53,932 nt of DNA from Bacteroidota bacterium. GTDB lineage: Bacteria > Bacteroidota > Bacteroidia > Chitinophagales > Chitinophagaceae. Both the position numbers and the translations under genes were made by a program. Where the stretch lies: positions 1 to 53,932 of the forward strand of contig JAFAGR010000001.1 in NCBI GenBank assembly GCA_023422565.1, read 5' to 3'. Of the stretch, positions 44,301 through 52,104 are shown in pieces. The notes under the pieces were generated by a model that did no database searches, had not been told where the DNA came from, and was given only the letters and a program-made list of their open reading frames with translations. Every line of letters starts with the position of its first letter. The stretch's first letter is position 1.

Positions 44301-45338
44301 TGCACGGTATGTACCATATGAGGTGGCGATATATTCATTTGAAGTAGCGCCTGAGATCACATTACCATCTTTTTCCCACTGGTAGGCATTGAAACCGGCC
44401 TGCAGGGCCAGCCTTGCACTCACGGGGTCGTTCGGACAAAATTCATTTCTCTGGAAATAAACCAGTGGGTTAGCTTTATGGTGCTGGCTCAGGTACGGAA
44501 AGTAATCCGGCTCGCTCCAAAAGCGGTTCCAGATACCATGACCCAGTTCCGGATAATAACTCTGCCTGATCAAACCACCCCTTGCCCTGAACTCATTTAT
44601 TACATAAGTAACGGTGAAGGGAGCCGGAGCGGCATCCTGCCCACCATTACTCGTCCACAATGGAATGGTAATATATGTGTTCATGTAATTTGGGTAATTG
44701 GTAGACGCCGCGCACAAGGGCATTGCCGTAGCGATCTTTCTTGCGTAGGCAGAGGTCATCAAAAAATCCCATGTGGCTTGTCCGCCTGAAGAAAGTCCCG
44801 AAACCATTACGCGGTCTATATCCACCTTAACGCTATTCACCATACTGTCTATCAAAGCAGAAATTCGCGGGAAATAATCCTGCGAGTTTCCCGTGGTGCT
44901 CTGTGCGTAGAACAGGAAGCCATCGAAAGTACCGTCGTTCACTTTGTTTGCATGCAATTCGCCACCGTGCAACAACTGGTATTCGTTATCATACACATTT
45001 CCGGCCTCGCCCCTTCCGTGGAAGAAGATCAGCATCGGATATTTTTTTCCGTCAGCCACACCATGCTGATAGGTTTTGGGAAATTTCACCCTGAAGGCCA
45101 TTCCCTGGTAGAGATAGCTGCGGTAGCCCTTTGCATAAGGCCCCCAGCCGAGACGGTTGGTATGGCCCCACTTCACAATACCGTAATTGTTCCATGCCGG
45201 TAAAGCGGGCTGGTTAGAGGAATTGAATACAACATCCGGATCGGCCGGGTTCATCCCGTACTGATAAGTTTGTGCATTTGTGGTGTTCAGAAAAAGAGAG
45301 AAACAAGTAATGATGGCAAGCGTAAATAGCGTTTTCAT
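38331..45338 (-). CDS. Giant T9SS-exported esterase-like protein with FN3, PA14, LamG and three repeated beta-rich modules
   Basis: 2335 aa. Signal peptide 1-23. Residues about 70-290 form an alpha/beta-hydrolase of the CE1/feruloyl-esterase-like type: IFFHGRGEAG (oxyanion side), nucleophile Ser183 in GLSSGG, and a His in ELGHGIW (about 275). Then Ig-like and FN3 domains, PA14 (about 646-772), FN3, LamG (about 889-1089), FN3, two cadherin/He_PIG-like Ig domains, and three copies of a 170-aa module (about 1399-1574, 1769-1941, 2039-2208) separated by FN3 or Ig domains. The end (about 2249-2335: VYPNPFTRSI...RSVKLVKVK) is a type IX sorting domain. Likely a surface enzyme acting on glycan esters; substrate unknown. 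It sits between the two arms of the polysaccharide locus. Confidence 0.85.
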   Translation of the reverse strand: MKTLFTLAIITCFSLFLNTTNAQTYQYGMNPADPDVVFNSSNQPALPAWNNYGIVKWGHTNRLGWGPYAKGYRSYLYQGMAFRVKFPKTYQHGVADGKKYPMLIFFHGRGEAGNVYDNEYQLLHGGELHANKVNDGTFDGFLFYAQSTTGNSQDYFPRISALIDSMVNSVKVDIDRVMVSGLSSGGQATWDFLMTSAYARKIATAMPLCAASTNYPNYMNTYITIPLWTSNGGQDAAPAPFTVTYVINEFRARGGLIRQSYYPELGHGIWNRFWSEPDYFPYLSQHHKANPLVYFQRNEFCPNDPVSARLALQAGFNAYQWEKDGNVISGATSNEYIATSYGTYRARFRRVAGGEWSTWSPTPVVVGAKPATVSPPIQVNGLFSHVVPAPDGSTTVPLMVPDNFSSYEWRRVSDNAVVSTSSTYVAPVGSYKVMVTEEFGCSSSFSVPFEVVNANGTNLPDKVSNLSASASSSSAIQLDWNDNPNPINNETAFEIYRSETSGSGYRYVGKVGANVLTYLDENLPSNKRFYYIVRAINATGASPLSSEVTTVTQADVTPPTAPSFLRVLSTTGSTVKIAWDPSTDDVGVAKYDVYVNGVKSYVTTNNEGFTVSNLNYQETYSFFVKARDLSDNVSPASNQVNATVALSGLSYKYYEGNWNSLPDFNTLTPIATGTVPNVTISPRLRNDQFGFLWEGYIKVPQTATYVFETNSDDGSKLYIGAYSHTATPVVNNDGLHGSQYRSGTITLTAGIHPIAVTFFEQGGGESMNIFWRSSTVPGMTSRTQIPNSAFTEDVSIPLSAYPNAPSNLNATSASYNRINLSWTDNSNNETGFEVVRSVNEFGPFLPIGLAGANATTFADTIDIDPSTTYWYKVRSVNNTGGSVQDGHKDSRWRMNNSGVDASGAARTLTLSNASYVTDRKEGSHAISFNGSNGYADMSFSNNGNFPGNAYRSRTVAAWIKPNSGTITSANKVFIDLGGSDHGMAMRFNNGSLQAAVCRSSSEQIATVSSVTSNASWLSGQWNHVAAVYNGSTLKIFINGVERASTNLNNTGTGVGTSAGISRLGASNGSHAFRTATSSNNYGGLMDDVVILPGALTAASIVKLMNDTYVTAATSALPPAPAAPSALAANAVSTNQINLSWNDNSNNETNFELFRSVGNTNSYRLLATLPAGTTSYQDLNLFANTTYYYQVRSTGTGGNSAYSATASAETGNTVPEIVQVSNFAMRHSSSRTVNFTATDVDGEALTMTIQNMPAFGTFTPGNGTASLVLNPSAGQTGNYTVTVRATDGNSGQASTTFTITVNSNYVPVISAVNNTSVNEGATQNMNLTATDQDGNGSLVWSVVSATPWAQFTGTTNGVGTLSLTPGYANAGVHAVTARVVDGAGGEAEVTFNVTVNNVEPSTEAVYMSMRYNGPNAPAPWNNINGVNTNNLLNSNGQATSIGLQFVGTAWNAGEAGAVTGNNSGIYPDAVIRDYFWFGIFGAPETVPVNITGLDPAGSYNITLFASSSWAAYANNGTTVYTLNGVSKSINVQANTTETVTFSNITPNGAGVISFTMSKAAGTPYGVLTSIILQKPFMDATTPMLPGIIAATALTEGGIRVNWKDIAYNEERYLVHRATNPAGPFTVINPGASNANDSAYVDLNTASGVTYYYKLEAVNANGSSGLTAAVSATANNRAPQLAEIGNVVLNGGAGSSITVSPTDDPSNTLTTTVTGLPTFATYQNNGNGQGSIILNPTLDDVGEYRNITVTVTDNLGASVTRTFNVRVINPALRTVYVNFGSPGTTPAAEPWNNFLSFPYANFPLSNLKDDANVTTTFGVRLLAQWNGTFEYGMITGGDKGIFPDAVISGSLFSSGNTSRVVQVEGLNPGRKYNIAVFSSHNAGTNSDLTITSGAQSVTLDGTYNSNKSAQLNGLVPNGSGVIQITLSKPSATNYINLNAMVIEEYTGTPMINPYYLFAESDLVTNRVKLKWADRSNNETGFQVYRSTSPTTGYSLVTTTAANVTSYNDNGVSPNIRYFYKVRAVNGGGQSSFSNVATQILAPRIVFVNFNANAAGNGPTPWNNTNGPSVEGATFSDLKDQTNANSGIELVITKEFNGPGFAGVTGAGIFPSAVMESNYWTDAGQLSQVKFSNLNITKKYRIGVFGSAIFQGYSIARYTCNGKQVYLNSLYNNSKVVYLENLQPNDDGELVIDVNTQAGSPYSFTGAWTIESFDDNSDYTPVMGRGDANDYVDIVPAAPKPVEKTLAVEESVGDVKVYPNPFTRSIQVEWNDIKASQVSVLLYDMSGRMVFKGNKTNTVAGKNLITVNVDGNLTPGTYVLNILADGKLERSVKLVKVK

Positions 45339-45623
45339 CCTAATTAGTTTAAATAGTTTAAGGTAAGTTCAAGGAGGAATGGAAACTTTTCTCTTGTGGT
45401 GTTGCCTGGGATATTAGAATAAATCAGTAACGCTGAAAGGAGAAATGGACTGTGTCTTCAGATAGGAATTGAGGTAGATGAAGCAGAGTAATTCTACTTC
45501 ATGTGCGAAAATATATAAATGTTTTGCTTTTCCAAAAGTTTTGGCAAATAATTTTTTATGAAACACGTTTTATTTTTATCCGCGTATTTTGCGCGCGCCG
45601 AAAAAACAGAAACGTAACCGTTT

Positions 45624-46808
45624 GTGAGCCTTACTGAGATTATTTTCTGGATATGTATTGCCATAGTATTCTATAGTTATATAGGATATGGAATTTTATT
45701 ATGGCTGCTGAATAAAGCTATCCCCTACCGTAAAAAACATAAAGGGGCTGATGCTTATGAACCTGAAGTAACCCTCGTTACTGCATTATATAATGAGGAA
45801 GAAATTGTGGAAGAAAAGATCCGCAATACGTTTGCTATCGACTATCCTGCACATAAACTGAACCTGGTATTTATAACGGACGGGTCGACGGATGGCACGA
45901 TGGAGATCATAAAAAAGTATCCGCAAATCAATCTTCTTCACCGAAATGGCCGCGCCGGGAAAACTGCAGCTATTAACCGGGCGATGGAAGTGATAACGTC
46001 GCCGATAGTGATTTTTTGTGATGCCAATACTTTTTTAAATAAGGAGTGCATCCGGGAATTGGTAAAGCACTTTGCTGACCCCAAAACCGGCGCCGTTGCG
46101 GGAGAAAAAAAGATAATGGTATCCGGTGAAGCGGCTGGTGCGGGCGAAGGAATTTATTGGAAGTATGAATCTGCCTTAAAAAAGCTCGATTCCAAATTCT
46201 ATTCGGTAGTTGGCGCTGCGGGCGAGTTATTTGCCGTGCGCGCTGAGCTTTATCAACCTGTAGAAAAAAATGTACTGCTTGATGATTTTATCATTTCGAT
46301 GCGAATATGCATGCAGGGTTACCGCGTATTGTATGAGCCCCGCGCTTATGCGCTGGAAGCCCCTTCAATGAATATGCGGGAAGAACAAAAACGCAAAATC
46401 AGGATCAGCGCCGGAGGAATACAATCTGTATTGATGCTGCTACCCCTGTTGAATGTTTTTAAGTACGGAAAACTTTCCTTCCAATATATTTCGCACCGGG
46501 TATTACGCTGGATCGTTTGTCCGCCACTGTTACCCCTGATTCTTATATTAAACATTGTTCTTGTTTATAGGAATGCAGGCCTATTTTATTGGGTCACGCT
46601 TGGCGCACAGATCCTTTTTTACCTTGCGGCCGCCATGGGATGGGGTTTCGCACGTATGAACAGGAAGATAAAAGCGTTTTACGTGCCGTATTATTTTTCG
46701 TTCATGAATGCGGCAATGTTTCTCGGGTTGAAAAGATTTTTGACCAAAAGCCAGACTGTGATCTGGGATAAGGCCGCGCGACATTCCCATTCCACAGGAA
46801 AAATTTAA
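45624..46808 (+). CDS. Membrane-bound family 2 glycosyltransferase
   Basis: 394 aa from a GTG start. One N-terminal membrane segment (about 5-27), a GT-A catalytic domain with VTLVTALYNEEEIVEEKI (about 49-66), ITDGSTDGT (about 84-92), IFCDANTFL (about 129-137) and LLDDFIISMRI (about 214-224), then EEQKRKIRIS where processive enzymes have QxxRW, and two or three C-terminal segments (about 280-365). It resembles cellulose-synthase-like GT2 enzymes but lacks the QxxRW motif, so it may add single sugars. First gene of the plus arm. Confidence 0.88.
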   Translation: MSLTEIIFWICIAIVFYSYIGYGILLWLLNKAIPYRKKHKGADAYEPEVTLVTALYNEEEIVEEKIRNTFAIDYPAHKLNLVFITDGSTDGTMEIIKKYPQINLLHRNGRAGKTAAINRAMEVITSPIVIFCDANTFLNKECIRELVKHFADPKTGAVAGEKKIMVSGEAAGAGEGIYWKYESALKKLDSKFYSVVGAAGELFAVRAELYQPVEKNVLLDDFIISMRICMQGYRVLYEPRAYALEAPSMNMREEQKRKIRISAGGIQSVLMLLPLLNVFKYGKLSFQYISHRVLRWIVCPPLLPLILILNIVLVYRNAGLFYWVTLGAQILFYLAAAMGWGFARMNRKIKAFYVPYYFSFMNAAMFLGLKRFLTKSQTVIWDKAARHSHSTGKI

Positions 46809-47046
46809 AAAAAAGTTGAACAATATTTTGGATATTAAATTTTTTGATTAGTTTTACGCTCAAGTCTATCCTCAGAAGCAAGTATTTACAAATTCTTGTA
46901 AGTAATATCCTCCAGAAAGCCTCTAAAATTCCTTCTAATATCTGTTGTAGTTATCGCTACGAATAGCCGAATTTCTAATTCCGTGGATTACCTGTGGCAA
47001 CACTTTTGTGTTGATCAAGCCTTATGAAATTTTAAGCAGACAACAG

Positions 47047-47466
47047 ATGAAAAAAAATATACTAACCGTAGAGAATTGTAACGCGCTGAGCTATGTGATC
47101 ACCTCAGTACTTGGTAAGGGTTATGCTGTCACCAATGTAGAAAATCCGGTTGACGCTGCAGAATGCCTTTATGGAAATGAGAAAAAAGACCTGATCATTC
47201 TTGATATTGACCAGGATTCTGATAATCTTGAACTGTTGAAGCACATCAACTCAAGTTCTGTTTTGGGAAAAATACCCACTGTAGTAATTTCAAATTCCGA
47301 CGATCCTTCACTGAAAAATAGAACGGTAAAACTGGGTGCATCCCTGTTTCTGACCAAACCATTTGATCCGGTATTCCTGTCAAGCAAAGTTAAAGACCTC
47401 ATTTATGCCAAAGGCGAAGGCCCGCAGCGTAAAAGGAAAACGGTTTTTAACCTGAACATTTTCTAA
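47047..47466 (+). CDS. Stand-alone response-regulator receiver domain
   Basis: 139 aa from the ATG at 47047; an upstream in-frame ATG at 47008 adds residues without family likeness. The receiver fold is clear: strand 1 ILTVENC, phosphoacceptor candidate Asp53 in LIILDID, Ser82 in VVISNS and Lys104 in FLTKPFDP. The acidic pair after strand 1 is Glu9-Asn10, not the common two acidic residues, so metal binding and phosphorylation may be weak or altered. A basic tail (QRKRKTVFNLNIF) ends the protein. No output domain. Position 60 bases before the fused pseudo-receiver/sugar transferase suggests they act together. Confidence 0.85.
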   Translation: MKKNILTVENCNALSYVITSVLGKGYAVTNVENPVDAAECLYGNEKKDLIILDIDQDSDNLELLKHINSSSVLGKIPTVVISNSDDPSLKNRTVKLGASLFLTKPFDPVFLSSKVKDLIYAKGEGPQRKRKTVFNLNIF

Positions 47467-47526
47467 GCCGCCGGGTTAGCCGACGGTGTTACCTGATCAT
47501 ACACCTCAAAACCAAGGTCAAAAAAA

Positions 47527-48627
47527 ATGCTTACCGATTTACTTGAACAGGTTTCTTCGGAAGCCCCACCCTCGCAGGACTCGCCCCCAGCCCTTCTGTT
47601 TATAGAAGATAGTAACAAGAGCGACGAGCCTTACCACACCTATTACAGCGAATCTTATTACACTTCCTCCTTCAATGAGGCGCGTGTTTTACTTAAGAAA
47701 ATGGAAATTCTTAACCAATTTCCTGAAATGATAGTAGTTGCGCTTCCGCTGGAGGAAATTGAGCTTGAAAAGTTCAGAACCTGGCTGCGCAATGAACTGG
47801 AGGTTTTCATTCCGCTGGTATATTGCAACTGCTTCCTGGATGCAGATGCCGCGAAACGTGTTTTCGAATCGCGCCTGGCAGACGATGTGGTGAATCTGGG
47901 CTCTCACTTTACTTCACTTCCGGAAAAAGGAAGATTTTTAAAGAAAGTTGCCCAAAAAGGTGAAAGTAATGGCCTCGTAACTAAAAGGCCGCTTTTGAAC
48001 TCTTCATGCCGATTTTGTTTCATTAAAAGAAGCGTAGATATAATCCTTTCCCTCGCGGCAATCATTATTTGCCTGCCGATTCTCATTTTAGTTGGCTTGC
48101 TGGTAAAACTGGAATCGAAAGGACCGATCATCTATAAATCAAAAAGGGCCGGCAAGGGTTATAAAGTATTTGATTTTTATAAATTCCGCACCATGGTTGT
48201 GGATGCCGATAAAAAACTCGCTCAATTGGCAGAACGAAATCAATATGCCGGAGGAAACGGCCCCTCCTTCTTCAAAATAAAGGATGATCCGCGCATCACC
48301 CGTATAGGAAAGTTTTTGCGCAACTCCAGCCTCGATGAACTCCCGCAGTTGTTTAATGTACTAAAAGGAGATATGAGCATCGTTGGAAACCGGCCGCTCC
48401 CCCTATATGAAGCGAATTCCCTTACCACCAATGAATGGGCGGAACGCTTTATGGCCCCGGCCGGTATAACAGGGCTTTGGCAGATTTCAAAAAGAGGCCG
48501 CGAAGAAATGAGCAGTGAAGAAAGAATTTCGCTTGACATATCGTATGCGCGTAACCGTTCGCTTAAGGGAGATTTTAAGATCATGCTTAAAACGCCCTCG
48601 GTATTGCTGCAAAAAACCAATGTTTAA
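47527..48627 (+). CDS. Initiating sugar-phosphate transferase (PglC/WcaJ-type) with N-terminal pseudo-receiver-like domain
   Basis: 366 aa. The C-terminal part is a bacterial sugar transferase: membrane hairpin about 166-193, FDFYKFRTM (215-223), the catalytic Asp270-Glu271 pair in SSLDELPQLFNVLKGDMSIVG and RPLP, then GITGLWQIS. It moves a sugar-1-phosphate to undecaprenyl phosphate, starting repeat-unit assembly. The N-terminal 145 residues are not the usual membrane bundle of WcaJ proteins. Strand-helix order (ALLFIED 22-28, EMIVVALP 67-74, FIPLVYCN 94-101, DDVVNLG 119-125) resembles a receiver domain with no phospho-Asp at the end of strand 3 and no Lys in the last strand. The fold call for this part is my inference. 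Confidence 0.85.
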   Translation: MLTDLLEQVSSEAPPSQDSPPALLFIEDSNKSDEPYHTYYSESYYTSSFNEARVLLKKMEILNQFPEMIVVALPLEEIELEKFRTWLRNELEVFIPLVYCNCFLDADAAKRVFESRLADDVVNLGSHFTSLPEKGRFLKKVAQKGESNGLVTKRPLLNSSCRFCFIKRSVDIILSLAAIIICLPILILVGLLVKLESKGPIIYKSKRAGKGYKVFDFYKFRTMVVDADKKLAQLAERNQYAGGNGPSFFKIKDDPRITRIGKFLRNSSLDELPQLFNVLKGDMSIVGNRPLPLYEANSLTTNEWAERFMAPAGITGLWQISKRGREEMSSEERISLDISYARNRSLKGDFKIMLKTPSVLLQKTNV

Positions 48628-48650
48628 CTCCATGCCCGATCTTTGTTGAC

Positions 48651-49556
48651 ATGAAGGAAGGCATGCCGATGATTTCGATTATAACCCTGAATTACAACCA
48701 GGAATCCGTAACCTGCGAATTTTTAAAAAGTACCCGCGCTTTAACCTATAAAAATTACGAGATCCTTGTTTGTGACATGAACTCGGATAAAAGTCCTGCT
48801 GACAAAATCCAATCGTTAAACCTTCCGAACACAAAGGTATTACTCAGTAGTACCAACCTCGGTTTTGCCGCAGGCAACAATTGGGGCATGAGGCAAGCAA
48901 AGGGGGATTACTTTTTTATCGTGAACAATGATACGGAGGTAACCCCCCACTTGCTGGAAGATCTCCTCGAACCTTTTTTAAATGACCCTTCTATCGCTGT
49001 AACCTGCCCAAAGATCAGGTTCTTCTCAAAGCCTGACGTAATTCAGTACGCCGGCTTTACAAAAATGAAAGCGGTATCCGGTCAAACGCACAGCATCGGG
49101 TACGGCGAAGAAGATAAGGGCCAGTATAACGTTAGCGGCTACACGAACGGCGCCCATGGCTGCGCGATGTTGGTAAAGAGAAGCGTTGCCGAAGAAGTGG
49201 GTATGTTTCCCGAAAAATTCTTTTTATATTATGAGGAATGGGATTGGAGTGAACGCATTCTCGCTGCAGGATATAAGATTTATTACCAGGCAAAAGCATT
49301 GATATATCACAAGGAGTCCATGAGCGTAGGTAAAAACAGCACGCTGAAAACTTATTACCTTACTCGAAACCGGATCCTGTTTATGCGCAGAAATAAACCA
49401 TTGCCGGAACGCCTTGCATTTTATACTTATTTTGCCCTGGCAACCATTCCTAAAAACGTGGCCGGTTACCTGCTGAAAGGCCAGTTCCGTTTACTGAATG
49501 CATTTATGCGCGGCGTTTTTTGGAATTTCTCACACAATAAATACTCACCCGTTTAG
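48651..49556 (+). CDS. Family 2 glycosyltransferase, rhamnosyltransferase-like
   Basis: 301 aa; ATGs at 48663 and 48669 are alternative starts. GT-A motifs: MISIITLNYNQESVTCEFL (about 7-25), the nucleotide-binding stretch STNLGFAAGNNWGMRQAKGDYFFIVNNDTEV (about 67-97) with the DxD-like NNDTE, and the acceptor/catalytic region YYEEWDWSERILAAGYKIYY (about 192-211). The pattern matches WbbL/rhamnosyltransferase-type enzymes, cytosolic with a hydrophobic C-terminal tail. Probably adds the second or a later sugar of the repeat unit. Confidence 0.87.
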   Translation: MKEGMPMISIITLNYNQESVTCEFLKSTRALTYKNYEILVCDMNSDKSPADKIQSLNLPNTKVLLSSTNLGFAAGNNWGMRQAKGDYFFIVNNDTEVTPHLLEDLLEPFLNDPSIAVTCPKIRFFSKPDVIQYAGFTKMKAVSGQTHSIGYGEEDKGQYNVSGYTNGAHGCAMLVKRSVAEEVGMFPEKFFLYYEEWDWSERILAAGYKIYYQAKALIYHKESMSVGKNSTLKTYYLTRNRILFMRRNKPLPERLAFYTYFALATIPKNVAGYLLKGQFRLLNAFMRGVFWNFSHNKYSPV

Positions 49557-49575
49557 TTTTGCGTTAAACAAAAGC

Positions 49576-50709
49576 ATGGCAAAGATCGGCATCGAGGCAC
49601 AAAGGCTATTTCGCTCAAAGAAACACGGGATGGAAGTAGTGGCGCTTGAAACCTTGCGGGAACTGCAAAAAGCCGATAAAAGGAACAGCTACGAAATTTT
49701 TGTTGCGGATGACGAAGACCGCTGCCTCACGTCTTCAGACAATTTTAAGGTAAATGTTCTAACTCCCAAATTTTATCCGGTGTGGGAACAATTCCTTCTG
49801 CCAAAAGAAGTACGTGGGGCAGATATAGATTTACTGCACTGTACGGCCAACACAGCACCGCTCAATTTTAAAGGTGACCTGATCATTACCATACATGACC
49901 TGATCTTTATGGATTCGTTAGAATTGAACGCCTCTGCTTACCAGGTGTTCGGAAACTTGTACCGAAGGCTGATCGTTCCGAGGGTTGCACGGAAAGCGAA
50001 GGTTATAGTTACTGTTTCGGAATACTCTAAAAAAATAATTTCAGAAAAACTAAAGATCGATCCTGAGAGGATCAGGGTCATACATAATGGTGTTTCTCCT
50101 GTTTTTAAGAAACTCGAAAAGGATGAGCGCTTTTCAGAATTCAGGCAGAAGTATGATTTACCGGAAAATTACATTTTGCATTTCGGAAATACAGCTCCAA
50201 GAAAGAATACGGTTACCGTTTTAAAAGCGTATAACCTTTACCGTGAGCGTGCGGTTTCACCCATGAAACTTGTGGTTGCAGGTTGTGCGCCGGAGGTTGT
50301 GCACTCTACTTGTAAAAAGCATGGCTTAGAAAAACTATTGCCTCACCTAACTTTACCAGGTTATGTAAGGGCGGATGAACTACCGCTTTTGTATAACCAG
50401 GCAACGGTTTTCCTCTATCCCTCCCTGAATGAAGGTTTTGGGCTGCCGGTGATAGAATCAATGTCCTGCGGCACGCCGGTGATCACCTCTGACTCATCCT
50501 GTCTTCCTGAAATTGCGGGAGACGCAGCTCTGTTAGTTGACCCGTTGGATCCATCGCAGATCGCGGCTTCGCTTGAAAACATTTCCAAACCGGATATTTT
50601 TACGAGATGTGTAGAAAGAGGATTTCAAAATGCAAAACGATTTAGCTGGCAGCAAACGGCGGAGAAAACGCGAAAGCTTTATGAAGAGGTTGTTCAACTA
50701 CCGAATTAA
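49576..50709 (+). CDS. Family 4 glycosyltransferase
   Basis: 377 aa from the ATG at 49576, 19 bases after the previous stop; the longer frame from 49498 overlaps that gene by 59 bases and adds nonsense-like residues. N-terminal domain has GIEAQRLFRSKKHGMEVVAL, HCTANTAPL and IHDLIFMD; C-terminal GT4 motifs are NYILHFGNTAPRKN (about 198-211), LTLPGYVRADELPLLYNQATVFLYPSLNEGFGLPVIESMSCGTPVI-type stretch (about 256-301) with the EGFGLPVIE donor site. A GDP- or UDP-sugar retaining transferase such as a mannosyltransferase; sugar unknown. Confidence 0.9.
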   Translation: MAKIGIEAQRLFRSKKHGMEVVALETLRELQKADKRNSYEIFVADDEDRCLTSSDNFKVNVLTPKFYPVWEQFLLPKEVRGADIDLLHCTANTAPLNFKGDLIITIHDLIFMDSLELNASAYQVFGNLYRRLIVPRVARKAKVIVTVSEYSKKIISEKLKIDPERIRVIHNGVSPVFKKLEKDERFSEFRQKYDLPENYILHFGNTAPRKNTVTVLKAYNLYRERAVSPMKLVVAGCAPEVVHSTCKKHGLEKLLPHLTLPGYVRADELPLLYNQATVFLYPSLNEGFGLPVIESMSCGTPVITSDSSCLPEIAGDAALLVDPLDPSQIAASLENISKPDIFTRCVERGFQNAKRFSWQQTAEKTRKLYEEVVQLPN

Positions 50710-50781
50710 GAATTAAAAATTAAGAGTTAAGAATTGAAAATTTTCACGCGAATACGCAAAGAAAGGCAGAAGGGGCAAATA
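50704..50781. repeat. Micro-repeats: heptamer AATTAAG then octamer ACGCAAAG
   Basis: AATTAAG AATTAAA AATTAAG AGTTAAG AATTGAA AATT in seven-base steps (50704-50741), followed by ACGCGAAT ACGCAAAG AAAGGCAG AAGGGGCA (50745-50781). The first unit contains the TAA stop of the GT4 gene. Confidence 0.75.
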
Positions 50782-50879
50782 GCTATACTTTAAACTGCGT
50801 CTTGGCAATCTTTTGGATTTCCTTTGTGTGTGAAATAATTTCGGAGATTTATTACATGTACATTATCTTATAAATTTCA

Positions 50880-52067
50880 TTGAACGCTGAATTATTATAT
50901 AACATCTGGCTCGCCGTACAAGTGGTGATCGCGATAGTGTTGCTATTCCCTGTTATCAGTTACATCGTTTACGAATTAATTCCGAAGAAAAAGAAACTCA
51001 TACCAGATGCTGAACCGGGAGATTACGCATTTATTGTAACCGCGTATATGCATACCGGTAATCTGGATAATGTGATCGGTTCATTACTTAAGACCGACCA
51101 TCCGAATTTCATGATCTATGTGGTGGCAGATAATTGTCCGCCGTACGAATATCATGATTCTTCGGGCCGCGTTGTAATACTTCATCCTCAACCGGCGCTT
51201 ACCAACCAGGTAAAATCGCACTTCTATGCGATTGAAAATTTTAAACGTGATCATAACAGACTGGTGATTATCGATAGCGACAATTTACTTGAACCCGGTT
51301 TTTTAAAAGCAATCGACCCTTGGTTTAGCAAAGGCTATGAAGCAGTGCAGGGTGTGCGCACCGCGAAAAATCACAACACTCCCCTCGCCTGCCTTGATGC
51401 GATCAACGAACTGTACTATTTGTTTTACGACCGTAAGATCCTCTTCGCGATAGGCTCTTCCTCCATGCTTTCCGGTTCGGGAATGGCTTTTACCACGAGG
51501 CTTTATAAAAAATGCCTCGGCAATTCAAATACCTCAGGAGCCGGCTTCGACAAGGTATTGCAGTATGCGATCCTCTCATCGGGATATAGAATCGCTTTTG
51601 AAGAAAAGGCGATCGTGTTTGATGAGAAGACCGCGCATGCCGACCAATTGGTGAAACAAAGGGCCCGGTGGAACAACACCTGGTTCCGGTTCTTCCCGTT
51701 TTCTTTAAAGCTCATGGGCCAGGGATTACTTAAACTCAGCCTGAACCGGTTTCTCTTCGGGTTCATCCTCTTCCGCCCGCCTTTATTCATACTCGTAATT
51801 CTTACCGGAATATTAATAATATTGAACCTCTTCGCTAACCCGTTGTTGAGTTTATACTGGATTGCTGCTGTAATGATCTTTATCTCCGGTTTCTTCCTTG
51901 CCTTGCGAAGAATGAATGCGCCCCCTGAATTGTACCGTGCATTGAAGTACATTCCGAAATTTATAATGCTGCAGGTGCGTTCATTATTTAAGGCAAAAAA
52001 GGCAAATCAATTTTCCGTGGCTACTGAACACCGTTATCATAAGGAAATTGACGAGGTAGGAAAATGA
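50880..52067 (+). CDS. HasA/NodC-like membrane glycosyltransferase (GT2)
   Basis: 395 aa from a TTG start at 50880; no ATG is in frame before the first membrane segment (about 7-30). GT-A core: AFIVTAYMHTGNLDNVIGSL (about 49-68), VVADNCPP, LVIIDSDNLL (about 135-144, DSD metal-binding), SGSGMAFTTRL (about 202-212) and the processive-type motif QRARW (about 260-264), then three to four C-terminal membrane segments (about 285-345). The combination suggests a beta-glycosyltransferase that may both make and extrude a chain, like hyaluronan or chitin-oligomer synthases. Product unknown. Confidence 0.85.
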   Translation: MNAELLYNIWLAVQVVIAIVLLFPVISYIVYELIPKKKKLIPDAEPGDYAFIVTAYMHTGNLDNVIGSLLKTDHPNFMIYVVADNCPPYEYHDSSGRVVILHPQPALTNQVKSHFYAIENFKRDHNRLVIIDSDNLLEPGFLKAIDPWFSKGYEAVQGVRTAKNHNTPLACLDAINELYYLFYDRKILFAIGSSSMLSGSGMAFTTRLYKKCLGNSNTSGAGFDKVLQYAILSSGYRIAFEEKAIVFDEKTAHADQLVKQRARWNNTWFRFFPFSLKLMGQGLLKLSLNRFLFGFILFRPPLFILVILTGILIILNLFANPLLSLYWIAAVMIFISGFFLALRRMNAPPELYRALKYIPKFIMLQVRSLFKAKKANQFSVATEHRYHKEIDEVGK

Positions 52068-52104
52068 TCCTTATTTTGCATCAGCCAAAACAACTTTTTT
52101 CCTG

